Origin: Paragorgia papillata
Lineage: Eukaryota > Cnidaria > Anthozoa > Scleralcyonacea > Coralliidae
DNA: 64,000 bases
Reading direction: 5' to 3'
NCBI GenBank assembly: GCA_035771165.1
Contig: JAWNZC010000111.1
Location: forward strand, 248,001 to 312,000
Part shown: piece after piece, positions 22,889-35,045 of the stretch
Position numbering within the stretch: position 1 is the stretch's first letter
Layout: every line of letters begins with the position of its first letter
Program-made: the position numbers and the translations under genes
Notes under the pieces: model-generated
Databases searched by the model: none
Told to the model about the DNA's origin: nothing
Seen by the model: only the letters and a program-made list of their open reading frames with translations

Positions 22889-23092
22889 ATAGTTAAAGTT
22901 CAAAGACTCAACAGGTTTGATTAGACATTTTATTACTATTTAGTTTCGTGCCACAATTATTGTGTGGTACTCTTCAGATAAAATGGTTTAGACCATTTTA
23001 TCCGAAGAGTACGCGCACAATATTTGTGGCACGAAAACTAAATAGTAATAAAATGTCTAATCAAACCTGTTGAGTCTTTGAACTTTAACTAT
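22889..23092. repeat. Near-perfect 204-bp palindrome
   Basis: ATAGTTAAAGTTCAAAGACT at the left is the exact complement of the right end. The arms match over about 95 bases with few changes (for example ATTATTGTG against CACAATATT). There is almost no spacer. Confidence 0.85.
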
Positions 23093-23269
23093 AATATGCT
23101 CTGGATTCCCATCGAGCACTCTGCCAAAGGTTTTTTACAACATCTTCTACAGTATATATATTTAACAATTAAATTATGAGCTCAAAAATTTTCTGAGTGA
23201 ATAGTTTGACGAGAGTGGACAGCATTTGCAATAGTACACTAGTAAGTTCTGATATATATATATATATTT

Positions 23270-23459
23270 AAGAAATAGAAAATGGCCGCCCGTGTTTATA
23301 TAACCTGATGCAAACACGAGAGTGAGTTGGGAGAATTCGAAAGTTTATGTGAACCCGAGCCGTAGGCGAGGGTTTACATAAGTACTTTCGAATTCTCCCA
23401 ACTCACTCGAGTGTTTGCATCAGGTTATATAAACGCAGGGCATCCATTTTCTATTTCTT
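23270..23459. repeat. Near-perfect 190-bp palindrome
   Basis: AAGAAATAGAAAATGG and GTTTATATAACCTGATGCAA at the left are answered on the right, with arms of about 85 bp around GAACCCGAGCCGTAGGCGAG. Confidence 0.85.
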
Positions 23460-24835
23460 TTATGAAATAAGGCTAAAAAAATGTGCCGTGACATCACGTC
23501 CGTGTTTACATAGCTGATATAAACATGGTAATTGACCAATCACAGCGCGCGTAAGACGCAACCTATTTTATAAATATATATATATATGCATGCTAAAACA
23601 CAGATCACACATCTGGATATTTTTAGAAAAGTTGAACAGTTTTGATTAATAGACAAACTGATATAATACTAATAATATTCATTTTGGTATAATTTTAGTG
23701 ATATACAGATACTGCATATTCCTTATACCTTACTGAAACATCCCTATATTCTAATTGTCTTCAAAATTATAAGAATTCTGCTAAGGAAAGTAGAAATTTT
23801 CTGTCCAAATTGTTTGTTCGGTAACTGCAATCTTGTACTTTGGAGGAATGTGACCTTGGGAGGGAATCTTACTCTTGACCCTGGGAAGCTAGTCAGCTAG
23901 TTAGTAGGTCATTACTGAGAGCCCATTTGTGATACAGTATATGATGGAAGATTAAGTCATATATATACATTGTATATGTTTAATACATGTATTGACATTA
24001 ATTTTACACTCACATGATTTTACTCTCTAAAGGGGAGGTAGCAATGGTATTGAGTCAAATGATTATTACCCATTCCTGCCTGAGCCAGCCAATAATGTCC
24101 CCTTTATTGTTTTACTATGTTTATCAGCAGATGATTCCTCAGACACCCTATTGTAGGCATCAATGGGTTAAATGGATTGACTATTTAAACAAAGAAAAAA
24201 TCACAACAAAATCAAAATTTTTAGCTTATAAATTGAAAATTTTGAGTTTTGTTGCAAAGTGGTTAATGTATACCTTTAAATATTTGATTTAATTAAATAT
24301 TAGTTAACAAATTGTTGAACTAATTTTCTCATTCTACAGGACTGGACTGGTACACATTGAGTGATGATGCGAAAAGCCAACTTCTCAATGAAAGAAAAGG
24401 ATTGTTGATGTCCATGAAGATGATTACACTGATGTTCCCTTGTGTCATTGCTGATTGGATTGTTGTTAAGTACACTTTGAAAATACCAACATTCTAAATA
24501 TGTAATGTAGTATCCTATTCCTAAAATGCTGAATGATGTATTTTGGATATAGATGCAGAACCACATACATGTAACATGGTTAGGATTTTTAGCTTAGTTA
24601 ATATTTGGGAATTTGAACTGCCAAATGGTTTTGCTTATGACAATCGCCCCATATACCATGTATATAACTAGTATTTATTATAGTAAGTGTATACTTTAAT
24701 GTCATCCTGATGTAAACCTTCACAGTTTTTTAAATATGTGTTAAAATATATTGAATATGTTGACATTAATGTTAAATGCTTTTAAAAATGTTTATTTTCT
24801 CTTGGTCATTGATGTGCTGAATGACATGTTTCAGG

Positions 24836-25140
24836 GTGTTGTTATTATGCACACCTACATGTGTAAGATAACACACATCAGGGCATGTTGCATAACACAC
24901 CTTTTTATTAACACCTATATATAACACATCTTAACATGTGTTATATAAACGTACCAAGGTGTGTGAAATAACACACCTTTTCACAAAAACAAACTTACTG
25001 TGTGTCAAAGTTTGGACAAGCCAAAGAAAAACCTTACTAGATGTGTTTTTTAACATACCATAAGGTGTGCCTTTTCAACACTTAAGGTGTGTTAGAAACC
25101 TAACGTAAGGTGTGTTAACATTTGGACAAAAAAGGTGTGT
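24836..25140. repeat. Cluster of ACACACC/GGTGTGTT words
   Basis: At least eight copies of TAACACACC or its complement AAGGTGTGTTA in both orientations and irregular spacing, in an AT-rich setting. It is not a regular tandem array. Confidence 0.55.
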
Positions 25141-25198
25141 TAATGTAGAATATTGTACTGCGTAACTATTGATAAAATGTTTTGTAGAGTATCTTGTA

Positions 25199-25611
25199 GA
25201 ATTCCAAAGACTGTTCTATTGTATATCTTGTAAGATTGCTTATAGAATATTCTAAAGAATTTCTATTACATCTTATAGCATATCCTATAGAATATTCCAT
25301 AGAGAATCCAATAGAATACATCCCAAAAATCTAATAGAATATTCTATATAATTTTTTATGGAATATTCTATTGGATATTTTTCGTAAGGAGAACTTGCTT
25401 TGTTTCTCTCACTGATGAATTTCCATAGGATTTGCTCAATAGGAAAATCCTATAGGATTTCTTATTGAATCCTATAGGAATTCCTATAGATTCAATAGGA
25501 AATCCTATAGGATTCAATAGGAATTCCTATAGGAATTCCTATAGGAAATTGGGCCAAAATCTTATAGAAATTCCTATAGGATTTTCTATAGGAATTCCTA
25601 TAGGATTTTTT
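25199..25611. repeat. Terminal array of CCTATAGG palindromes, right
   Basis: The outer part (from about 25,425) has clean CCTATAGGAATTCCTATAGG units; the inner part is degenerate (TAGAATATTCTA-like words). It forms the inverted partner of the array at 20,786-21,108. Confidence 0.8.
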
Positions 25612-27264
25612 CGTAAGGGACAGCAAAAGGAACTTCGTAGAAAGAGTACATTCCGCGGAAAATGAAGTTCTATCAAGAACTGTTTTCAATTCTAAATCAC
25701 TGCATGAGAACGCAGCACCAGGAAGTAACGAACATCAAGAAAACATGGAAAGAATGCCATCTGATGTAAAAGAATGTATTCAGCAAGTAAAGTTCAATGG
25801 CAGGTTTTTAGAAGTTTACCGAGGAGTTGCTAACAATTTCATTTTTGACGATGATAGTGAACTAAAAATGTTTTTAAGCCTTTCGGAAGAACGAAAACTA
25901 GAATGCGAATCGACTTGCAGTATAACACAAAACGACATAACGGACACTATTTCAAAAGTGTGGGCTGTTGAAGTACAGAATTTCACAGGTAGCTACAAGG
26001 ACGACTACTCAATGATTAACAATATTCTTGTAGTAGAACGGACTAGTTGGAATGATAAATACCAAACAACACTATGGAGAGACAACAAGTGGATGGGAAA
26101 GACGAAACAGAATACAGCCACTGCCTGACTACATCAGATGGTTTAAGACGAACGAATTACACTATTTGACATTAGAGAGGAACTCGCGCATTACTAGTGA
26201 TGTTGAGGGAAGATGGAACGAAATTCCAGGGCTATTTCTTCCGGCTCGACTGTTAGATTTGTTTTTTAAAATCGATCCCAATCCACCACTGCTGGTATGG
26301 CTTTTAGAAAGTGAAATAATCCCAATCCCAATCCACCACTGCTGGTATGGCTTTTAGAAAGTGAAATAAGAAGGTACTTTAAAGAAGCTAATGAACAGTT
26401 ATTAAAATCCTTCGAGCAGGACAAATTAAAAGAAAAATGGAAAGGAACAACGCTGTACAAAAATAATTCATGCAAACAAGCAGGATTACCTATTAAGGGT
26501 TTAAAGCATCAACTTGTTGAGCGTCTTTATGAAAATAGAGCAGAAAGCACACCACCGAGCCAATGCCAGCCTAGTAACTTCATGAACATTAAAAGTGTAC
26601 CACAATCTTTAAACGAACTTCGCTGCTTAACAACTGCACAATTAAAGGGAATTTTGTATCACCATGGAATGGTTATATCAGGAAACAAAGATGAACTAAT
26701 TATTCGTCTTGATCTCGCAAGACAGGGACGATACCATTTGGCATTTTACCAGGAGGAAAATGAAATTTTAAGTACAAGAAGATGGCGAGCAACTTGTTTT
26801 AGAGCAGAGACAAGATTATTTAAATCACCTGAGTGATGTCTACCGCAGGCGAACATATTCAGCGAAAAAACAAAATCTGATAGATGACAAAAACACTTGC
26901 GCTTTTAAACTCGAAAATATGCACAATATGTTCAAAAAACTAAAAGAGTACATTAAAATTACGAGAGACCTAAATGGACAAAAGGGGGGAAATTTGAAAA
27001 GCGACACAAGACAAAAACCAAGTGAGTCATCCGTGGAGACCGAAACAAACCTAGAAGTATTTTTTCAAATTGGTACGAAGGTAAAAGTAAAGTGGTCTGC
27101 TGCTCTAATAATGGATCGTGGAAACCGGGTTGGTATGTGGCATACGTACAGTCATCTGATATTTTTCAAGATCAAATTGTTGTTGAGCATCCGAGCAAAC
27201 CAGGCAGCTTATACACTTTAGATGTTTCACCAATGGTAGCTGAAGGAAGTTTAAAATGGGGATA

Positions 27265-28649
27265 GCTAATTTTTTAGTGTCGATACATTAACGCCCGGTG
27301 GTTCAAACCAAATGTAGTAGAGCTTATTGCCGCCATTAATATTTTTTAAGCCTGGTTTCTATTTGTCGCATTTCATCGCCAATCATTCCGTTACAACTGA
27401 ATTGTCTCTGATGGAATATGACAGTTAGCGACGAATTAGGATTGACAACCGGCAATCGGGGACGGTCCCAGATTATCGGCGATCACTATCGCAAGAATAA
27501 AAAAAATGTTTTCCCGGATAATCGTCGACAGACGCCGATGAATTAAGACAAGCACAACAAATGAAAACCGAAATCCGATGAAACAAGACAAATTGGGGTC
27601 AAGTCAAATCAAGTACTACAAAATGGTACTGTATGCAAAAAAACTGTCGTTGCCTAGCCCCAAGATTAGCCCATATACATGTAGCAAAATGTACAATTGA
27701 TACGATTATTTCACGCTGTAACCATTGAACTATAAGAAGACTGGAATGATAACTCAGGGGGGGATTTTGAAGCCAGTGCCAGTCCCTTTGCAGGTAGCTC
27801 CCGTGCTTCAAGTTACTCAATTTTCGTCCTGCCATATATTTTGTTTAGGACGATAACAAATTACTCCAAAACAACGGATTGTACACCTATGTTTTTAGAA
27901 ATAGCATTGGCTTAAATTTGATGTATACAGTAGTATAAATTTCCTCGTTATTTTAAACTTTTTAAAATGTAGTAAATGTTCGACCATATTTCGTTGGGAA
28001 ATAACACTAAGAAACTTGTTGTAGTTTTTCTGAGTTTTGAGCTGAATACTTAACGCTGAACGTTGGGCTATATATGAAACTGAAGCTATTGAAAAATGTT
28101 ATTTGGTATAGAACCTTCAAGACTCAAAGGAAATATTTAAAAAATATAAAAACAACTGCCATTTTCTTTGCCGTAGGTTACAAAATGGCAGTTTTAATAT
28201 TTTTTTATATAGTAGCATCGGTGATGATTGCTGATGAATTAGATAAATGGAAACTAGCCTTAACAGCCTTAGACTGTGATATCATTGAATACAATTAGAT
28301 TCGACTTAAGTCAGTGTATATACTATTTAGCGATATGAAAAAGGAACTAGTACGGTACTAGTTAAATAAATATAATAAATAGAATTTACAATAACTTTAT
28401 ATAGGCAACTTGCACTGAGGGGTCATGTGGTCTTAACATTCTTAAAATATTAGATATGCATTTATATATAAACTTAGAAAAAGCGTGCATGCAGGTTGGC
28501 GTTTTAAGTAAAATTTCAGGATTAGTTTTCAAAACTTCCATAGTTTTAGGGAAAATGGCAATATTGTTGTTGGTGATGCGACTAAAATAATTTTGTTATG
28601 CATGTACAAATATCATTCAAAAGCATGTTTTACACTAAAACCGTGGAAT
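27265..28649. other. No gene seen
   Basis: Frames at 27,599-27,835 (minus) and 28,074-28,298 (plus) are open but carry no motif or splice context. No repeat or RNA gene could be supported. Confidence 0.35.
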
Positions 28650-29930
28650 AAGCCGCCGAGCAACAAACATCTAAATTTGTTTGGGAAACAGTAAATGAAA
28701 TATCCGGAAGGAAGCAAAGTAGTCAAGCAAGGTTGAAAGCAGAAAGTCACATGGAAACAACATTTTCATGGCAGGATCTCCTTGGCAGTGAACGTCCACC
28801 TGTCGATGAAGAAGTAATACCTGTGGTTAACAAAGAACTTCCAATTCACACCAGTGATTTCACCATGCATGGAATAACTCTTGAAAACACGCCATCAAAC
28901 AACATGGCTTGCGGCATGGATAATATTCCAACAGAAGTGCACGTGGAAGACTGGTGTTCTAAATGACAAGCTACTTCATGTGTGCAACCACGCTTTGAAT
29001 GGGCACAAGCCCTCCATCTGATCAAAGAGCATCATTATACCAACTTCCTAAGAAGGGTGACTTTGGATTATACCAAAGAATTATAGATGTATTAGGCTCA
29101 CATGCATGCATAGCTTCCAAGATTAATACAATAGAATGCTGCATGCTTCAATGTGTCTTCATGCAACCCCACATAGAAACTGAGAGATAGCTAGAATGGT
29201 TTTAGACTATGTAGTTCTACTGTTAGTCACATTCTTGTTCTAAGGCGGTTGATAGAAGGCATCAAAGTTAATAATCTCACTGCTGTGTTTACATTTATTT
29301 ACTTTCGTCAAACTTTTTATGTACGATGAGACACTAGCCAAAGTAAGATCACCAGACGGAGATACAGACTTCTTTGCAGTACTTGCTGGTGTGCTCCAAG
29401 GTGACACGTTGGCACCGCTGCTCTTCATTATTGTCCTGGGTTATGCACTTAGAACATCTACTGACGCAAACCCAGAATTGGGTTTCACTGTCGCACCATG
29501 TCGCAGGAGAAGATATCCAGTTGTGAAAATTACACAGACTACACAGACGACATTGTCCTATTGTCTACACTCGGATACTGTTGAAAAGGGTAAAAGAAGC
29601 TGCCAGTCAGGTAGGCCTCAACATTAACGTAAGAAGACAAAGTTCATGGCTTATGGAGTGGATCTTAGGACCATAGACAATGTAAACCGGCAACAAGAGA
29701 GTTTCAAACTTCCTCTACCTTGGAACCTGGATTGGTTCATCCTCAAAGTCCGTAAGGCTAAAGCATAGTCAGCACTTACAGTAACAAGCTGCATGTCCTC
29801 TGGAAGTCGGCTAGTATGAATAGAGACCTAAAGATCAGATTCACCAGTACCTGGGAGTGTCTTACTTTATGCCGCTAGCAAACTTGTTGGGTTCTATACC
29901 AGAATGTCAAGAGTAGTGCAAAATATCACA
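28650..29930 (+). mobile_element. Decayed LINE reverse transcriptase fragment
   Basis: From 28,653 one frame reads FVWETVNEISGRKQSSQ, then FSWQDLLGSE and CGMDNIPTEV, the region just before and at the start of the polymerase. About 29,000 gives LPKKGDFGLYQ, and 29,319 onwards LAGVLQGDTLAPLLFIIVLG (RT motif B). Near 29,540 another frame gives TDYTDDIVLLST, the catalytic box with Thr in place of the usual Ala. FMAYGVDLRT follows at about 29,648. At least four frameshifts and a deleted stretch (about 29,150-29,300) separate the pieces. It is unrelated in detail to the LINE at 16-19.7 kb. Confidence 0.7.
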
Positions 29931-29943
29931 TGGAGAGATTTTG

Positions 29944-30180
29944 TTAAGGAGGAATTTCCAGGGGAGGGGGTTGAATTTACTTGGAATTTCCAGGGGAGGG
30001 GGTTGAATTTACTTAGAATTTCCAGGGGAGGGAGGTTGAGTCTACTTGGAAATTCCAGGGGAGGGAGCTGATTCTGCTTGGAATTTCCAGGGGAGGGGTA
30101 AATTTATATCATAATTTCCATGGGGGGAGGGAATATCCTGACGGAAATTCCGAAGGGGGTGGTATAAAAAAATGAGGTTC
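29944..30180 (+). repeat. Minisatellite with GGAATTTCCAGGGGAGGG unit
   Basis: Five to six copies, period about 36 bp, of a unit with GGAATTTCCAGGGGAGGG and TTGAATTTACTT. The core and G-runs resemble the array at 3,431-3,600. Confidence 0.85.
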
Positions 30181-30330
30181 CTCAACAGGGGGGTGCGGAT
30201 AAAAATTGGAATAGCCATTATTGCCTTATTCGAAATGTCAAAAAGTGCTCAATAAAAGTCGAAAAGTAATAATAAAATGTCGAAAAGTGCTCAAAGATAG
30301 AGCGAATATACTCAGAGCCTCCTGAAGATA

Positions 30331-30419
30331 GCCTGCGTGCAGACTCTACTCGTTTCCGGAAGATGATACTTGAGTAGAGTGCGCATCGGAGCGAGAAAGC
30401 TTGTATGATCACGTGGATT
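30331..30419 (+). repeat. Left terminal inverted repeat of the Academ-like element
   Basis: 89 bp, from GCCTGCGTGCAG to ATCACGTGGATT. It contains an internal short inverted pair (GACTCTACTC and GAGTAGAGT). Confidence 0.88.
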
Positions 30420-30513
30420 GTTTACATAATTCATTTTTCATAAAATTGAATTTTTGCATAATTTCCGGTATGTAAATTTCATCATGATGCATTATGATTT
30501 GCATAATTACAAC

Positions 30514-33500
30514 ATGGCGTCTCTTATATGCGTTCTGTGTTTTATGAAGTTGGAAAGAAAAGCTGATATTAATCTTGTTTCGGGCAAGCGGATTATCGAT
30601 ATAGCGGCAGAAATCGAAGACCTGGATTTTGTGGTACAGCCAGTTTCAAAACATATTTGCCGTCCGTGTTTGAGTTTAATTACGCAGAGGGTAAACCACC
30701 GAAGAAAAATTGATAACCTGAATGGAAAACTGCGGAGCGACTACCAAACAAAAGCTCGGGAAAGGGGTATGGCAGTGAAGATGAAAGAGTCGGCAAAGCG
30801 TTCCCTATCATTTGGTAGTTCAACAACGCAAGAACAACGAGAACATCAAGCCACTGTGCGGCCGCCGTTCGACGCAGATCGACTGCCATTTAGCTGCTCC
30901 GTTGCTTCGCCTCGACGAGATGACGCCAGTAGAAAGCAACATCATGTAACATTTAAAGATTTTAACCCAACCAGTATATCCACTCCGTGTAAAATGTTTT
31001 CCACACAACATGCCAACGTGCCACCATCGCCGGAGATTGCCCAAGTTCAAGCTTTTAAGACTGTGGTTTCGATAAAAGTGCCATGGAAAACCCAGACGAG
31101 CAACAGAATTTTGCCAGATGACCTTAGCTCCTTTGGCAAGATGATGTGTCGTGGTACATACACTCAAATTGCTAGGGCGGCTTGGCGTAACACAAGAATT
31201 AGGGAACAATTTATCTCTTTGGTCTTAAAAGAAGTTGATAAGGAGTGCTGCAACTTGTGTTCATCAAAAAATCCAAGTATCTTACGAAAGACAACAAGAA
31301 AGGATATCCTAAACTTCTCCCTCGCAAAGCTCGATGAAGAGTTAAAGAAACGTACTCCCTTTTAAGAAGCGTCTTGTTGACAGCCTCCATTCGCAGAACC
31401 AAAGATCAGACCTATACCGGATTCCAGCAGTATGTATGTCGTCTGCCGTGTGTCTAAAGAACAGATCCCCTTACGTGACTGCAATGCAACTCTTAAATAC
31501 TATATTCATTCAACATTCAGGTTTAATGGTAAGTTGTGTTTTTTAAAGTTTTTATATAAAAATTCCTGGTGTACTGCCAAATTATGACTGAGTAAAATTT
31601 CTTCCTTTTTTCACTTTGAAGAAATCTCAATGTAGCACTACACTAACATTGATATATTTTGATTTGTATTTCAATAGTGCCTACATGGCACATACTATTA
31701 CTGTGATACATATTATTACAGTATACATGTAAAGCCAGGTTCATCTATTGTTATAGAACAAAAGGGTTAATTGTCGCTTATTCTCATTTATTAACGTGCA
31801 CAAGTTTAGAAGTTTGTGCAATGACAACATTATCTTATTTGTTTCATTCAGCTTCTCGTACAGTACTTACCTCTATAAGAAGTTTGATGTAAACATAAAT
31901 TGTTGCCTGTTATTATGTAGAAATGTGCACTAATATGCAACATTATCTTATTTGTTTCAGTCAACTCTTTGTCGACTAAGGGTTCACCAACTGGCTGCGT
32001 CCCACACTTGCCTCTATAAGAAGTTAGATGAGTTCGGTGAACACCACAATGGAGAAATATTGGCAAAAGTTGCTGCTGAAGAGAAGAGGATGGGAGAAGA
32101 AGAAAGTGGAGTGCCTGGTTTGGGAGAGCATGGACCAGACATGGGAAGGAAGATTGTCTTTGACAATTTTGACTTCAAGCAGAATGTACATCATATGACT
32201 GAAGCACATCAGAATGTGGATAATCATTGGGTCAGTCACATGAGCACAGAAAACAGAGTGTCTGGCAACCACTTGTCTACAGAACAGCCAGCAAAAGCAT
32301 ATTAAGCATCAATACAGATCAGAAATGATGCAAAAAACAGAAACTGTAAGTTATGATTATTGTAGCTATACTTTATACAATGTATCAGTTTCCTTTAACT
32401 GTTCTATACACCACTTTCATGTGCATCTTAATCAGCCTTTCTTGCCTCGTTTGCGTGTCTGTGATACAAAAGAATATTTGCTTCATAACGAGATTAGGAA
32501 GGCTCATTTAGATGCACATAAAAGGATATCTAATGTGAAGGCCTTTTATGAGAGTGGTCTATTATCCATGGTACACTGTTGACTGTATGTTACATGTGCG
32601 TGTAGTTAATTTTTTATACACTATAAAATAATGCAGGTTCATTAATTCTTGTGGTTTGAATTTTACTTATAACAAGGTTTTCCTCGGAATGCTATTCCAT
32701 GATGAGAACACAAGTGAAGGGATAGAACGTGTCCTCGAAGAAGTGAACCAGTATGTGCCAAGTCATGGGCATGGGGAAGAAAAAGTGTATTTGCAAAACC
32801 AAGGCCAGTTGTCTGTAGAGCGGGGTATAAATCAACTGCAACAGGTTGCAAATGGGCTTACTCCAGAAGAACGAAAGGAGGGGCTTCACATGGAGATAGC
32901 AGACTTTCATGCTCAAATGAAGTTCTTACAGGTACTGCATCCTTACATATTTATTTACATGTACGTATGTTTAATAATGAAGTTTGCTAATCTGGAAAAT
33001 GAAAAATTTAGTTGAACCGACTTATATACAGTATGGTACTACTGTACATAAGTGGACTGCTTGCTCTTATTGCTTCATAGTCATGAAACGTTTCCACAGT
33101 TTTCCCAACAAAATGGCAGAAATAAAGGTTCTTGCAAGCTCCCAGTCTCCCTCATTTTCTGAAAGCAAGTTGAAAGCACGGGACTTTGTGAGGCCATGAG
33201 TAAAAAGACTAGTAAATCCACCATTTTGTTGGGGGAAACAAAATCCACAATTTTTTTGGGTGGGAACCTGCAGTCTAGTTATACACACTAACAGGTCGAT
33301 GTTTGGACCATTCAGTACTAATGTATGTCAGGTGTGACAATTATATTTCAGAAATATGATTGGGAAGATGAAAAGAGAAATTCACACCCTGTATCCTACT
33401 GTACAATGTGTAAGGAGGGCCACCGAGAAAAATTTTGGGCCCCTGTTCCAAAACTATATGTGTGCCCCTCTACTGCTTGGTTGAGCACCATAGGTGCGAG

Positions 33501-35045
33501 AAGCCTCTACAGGGGCAACCCCTACAGAAAATTTTGAAATCTAGAGTCTCAGAAATGGCATTTCCTGCATTTTGGAGAAGATTTTATAGAATTCTGAATA
33601 CACATTATAATGTATATATATTCAAAATGGCCTTTGTAAGTAATTCAGTTAATTCGTCGGTGTTAAAATGAGTGTAAGACTGGTGACAAGAAAGCAGTGC
33701 AAGTGGTTGTTGCCTGTTGGAGGGGCAGCTTCATTTTGTTTACACTACCAAACATGCAATTTTTCCCCTCCAAATGATCCCAAAGACACTTCCACTGCTA
33801 CTCTTAACCAGTTTTTCACTTCTTTTGTTAAAGGACCATTTGAAATGGTTTCTGACCAAAAGCAATTTATTTAAATTAGGTCAGGTGGCATTTGACCATT
33901 TATATAACCCTGGTGCAGCAGCAGACCAATGTACCCTGTTTTGAGATAGGAATCTGATAAACAGACGGAATGTAGTAGAAGATGTCAAGAAGAAGTTCAG
34001 TGCCTGTAAACAATTCTTCAATTTGGAGATTGAGGCAAGAGTTGTTGCAGCTGCTCTTAATATCCTGGGTATCCATTCTATGGAGGAAGCACCCAACGAA
34101 GAGCTTCTACTAGAATTAGTTAAAGAAGGCCCTATTGCTACACAGAAGATTTTCCTCAAAGATCTGTCCATGAGAATTGTCAACAAATTAAATGCTATTA
34201 TCAGTGATTTAGAGAAAGATAAAGGAAATTCTGAAATCCTACCAACCGGTCGTTTTCCGTGCAGGTATCCTGGGTGTTCCAAGTCTTTTGTGCGTGATGG
34301 GAAAAGCAGAATATCCCATGAGTGGACTCATGGACTTCATGCAGACACATCACAGTCTACACTACTTGACACAGGAACTTCGAGGGATGATATGTTGAAC
34401 TATCAGCATGCTCTCGTTGAGTATGGTATGCTGTACCATAATTTCTGTGATGCTGTGTCAGAAAGAAATGGTCAGCGGATCATTCGATGCTGGAAATTAT
34501 TTTTACTCTTTCTCAAGATGGATGGTCAACGAAGTTGTAAATATGCACTAGAAGGCCTGACCATCATGTGTCGAATTAATGCCTTTCTTTCTCCAAGAGA
34601 TGCCCATAGGCTAATCTGGAACCGATCAGTTAAAGCGAAGTCAGGCCTGGGTGGAAATATTCCCCTTGACCTTGCTTTGGAGCATTACAATCGAGTGTTG
34701 AAGGAAGTCATAAAGAAAATGGGGCTTAATTCTTTGAATGAAAAAGCAGTTAATCGGTTCTGCAAGGCTATTGGAGTGACAAAGCAACTCATGGACAACT
34801 TTCACTCGGACTGTCAGTTACTCAAAAGGTCTGGTCATCATGTGTCAAAGAAGGCAATTGGTGACTTAAAGAAACTTGTGGAAGAGCTGGTAAAGTGCGA
34901 TGCATTTACTAAGAATCCAAACCGAAGATACAAGAAATTTGTTAATGTTGCACCCACTATGTTGGAAAATTTTGATTTAACATCAATATTCAAATGGAGA
35001 AATGACCACAAAAAATCAATTTACTTGAAAAAAACTGCTAGATAA
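30514..35045 (+). pseudogene. DUF6589-type zinc-finger protein, candidate transposase, broken
   Basis: The likely start is ATG 30514 (MASLICVLCFMKLE, AACATGG context). CVLC and CRPC with about 45 residues between form an N-terminal zinc ribbon. The first exon runs to 31,365, then shifts one base (KKRLVDSLHSQNQ) and ends at a gtaagt donor near 31,511. Further exons: about 31,962-32,302 (after TTTGTTTCAG; KIVFDNFDFKQNVHHMTEAH); 32,656-32,932 (FLGMLFHDENTSEG, EIADFHAQMKFLQ, donor gtactg); and about 33,717-35,045. The last holds a C2H2 finger (CRYPGC to HEWTH) and helical sequence (MLNYQHALVEYGMLYHNFCD). TGA at 33942-33944 interrupts it. These blocks are those I associate with DUF6589 proteins. 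Acidic residues in VFDNFDF could be catalytic, but that is a guess. Confidence 0.62.

Larger units (their letters stand above)
20773..25619. mobile_element. 4.85-kb insertion with palindromic CCTATAGG ends
   Basis: CCCTTACGAAAAAATCC opens the element at 20,773 and its reverse complement closes it at 25,619. The dinucleotide AC is present on both sides (20,771-20,772 and 25,620-25,621). Removing the element and one AC restores the host reading sense FAEYH-SKRNF. The inner ends are arrays of the self-complementary word CCTATAGGAATTCCTATAGG, so each end folds on itself as well as on the other. I found no transposase: the interior is microsatellites, foldbacks and AT-rich DNA. It is a large non-autonomous element of unknown superfamily; a 2-bp duplication other than TA narrows the choice but does not settle it. 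Confidence 0.65.
19739..27264 (+). pseudogene. Decayed SAP-domain gene split by a transposable element
   Basis: Left part: ATG 19739 to about 20,772, with VVNLHWSTCNVNYFAD, WKKLNLPDHDWDQSRNKA, TAA at 20531-20533, FIFVVDNGPSETPSNPLVKM, a one-base shift, then QVSFAEYH. A 4.85-kb element follows. Right part from 25,622 resumes in the sense SKRNFVERVH, then FLEVYRGVANNFIFDDDSE, LPDYIRWFKTNELHYL, two SAP-like helices (LPIKGLKHQLVERLYEN near 26,490; TTAQLKGILYHHGMVISGN near 26,630), and a C-terminal WKPGWYVAYVQSS that recalls a Tudor or chromo-like barrel, ending at 27,264. One-base shifts lie near 26,100, 26,775 and 27,100, and a 50-bp tandem duplication at 26,276-26,375 adds another. SAP motifs usually bind DNA or chromatin; the function here is unknown. 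Confidence 0.6.

Noticed and set aside
27599..27835. Minus-strand 78-codon open frame
   Set aside because: No motif, splice site or composition supporting a protein; a box-A-like word nearby has no box B.
28215..28260. Hammerhead-like CTGATGA and GGAAAC on the plus strand
   Set aside because: The core GAAA is offset by a base and no pairing stems I and III exist.
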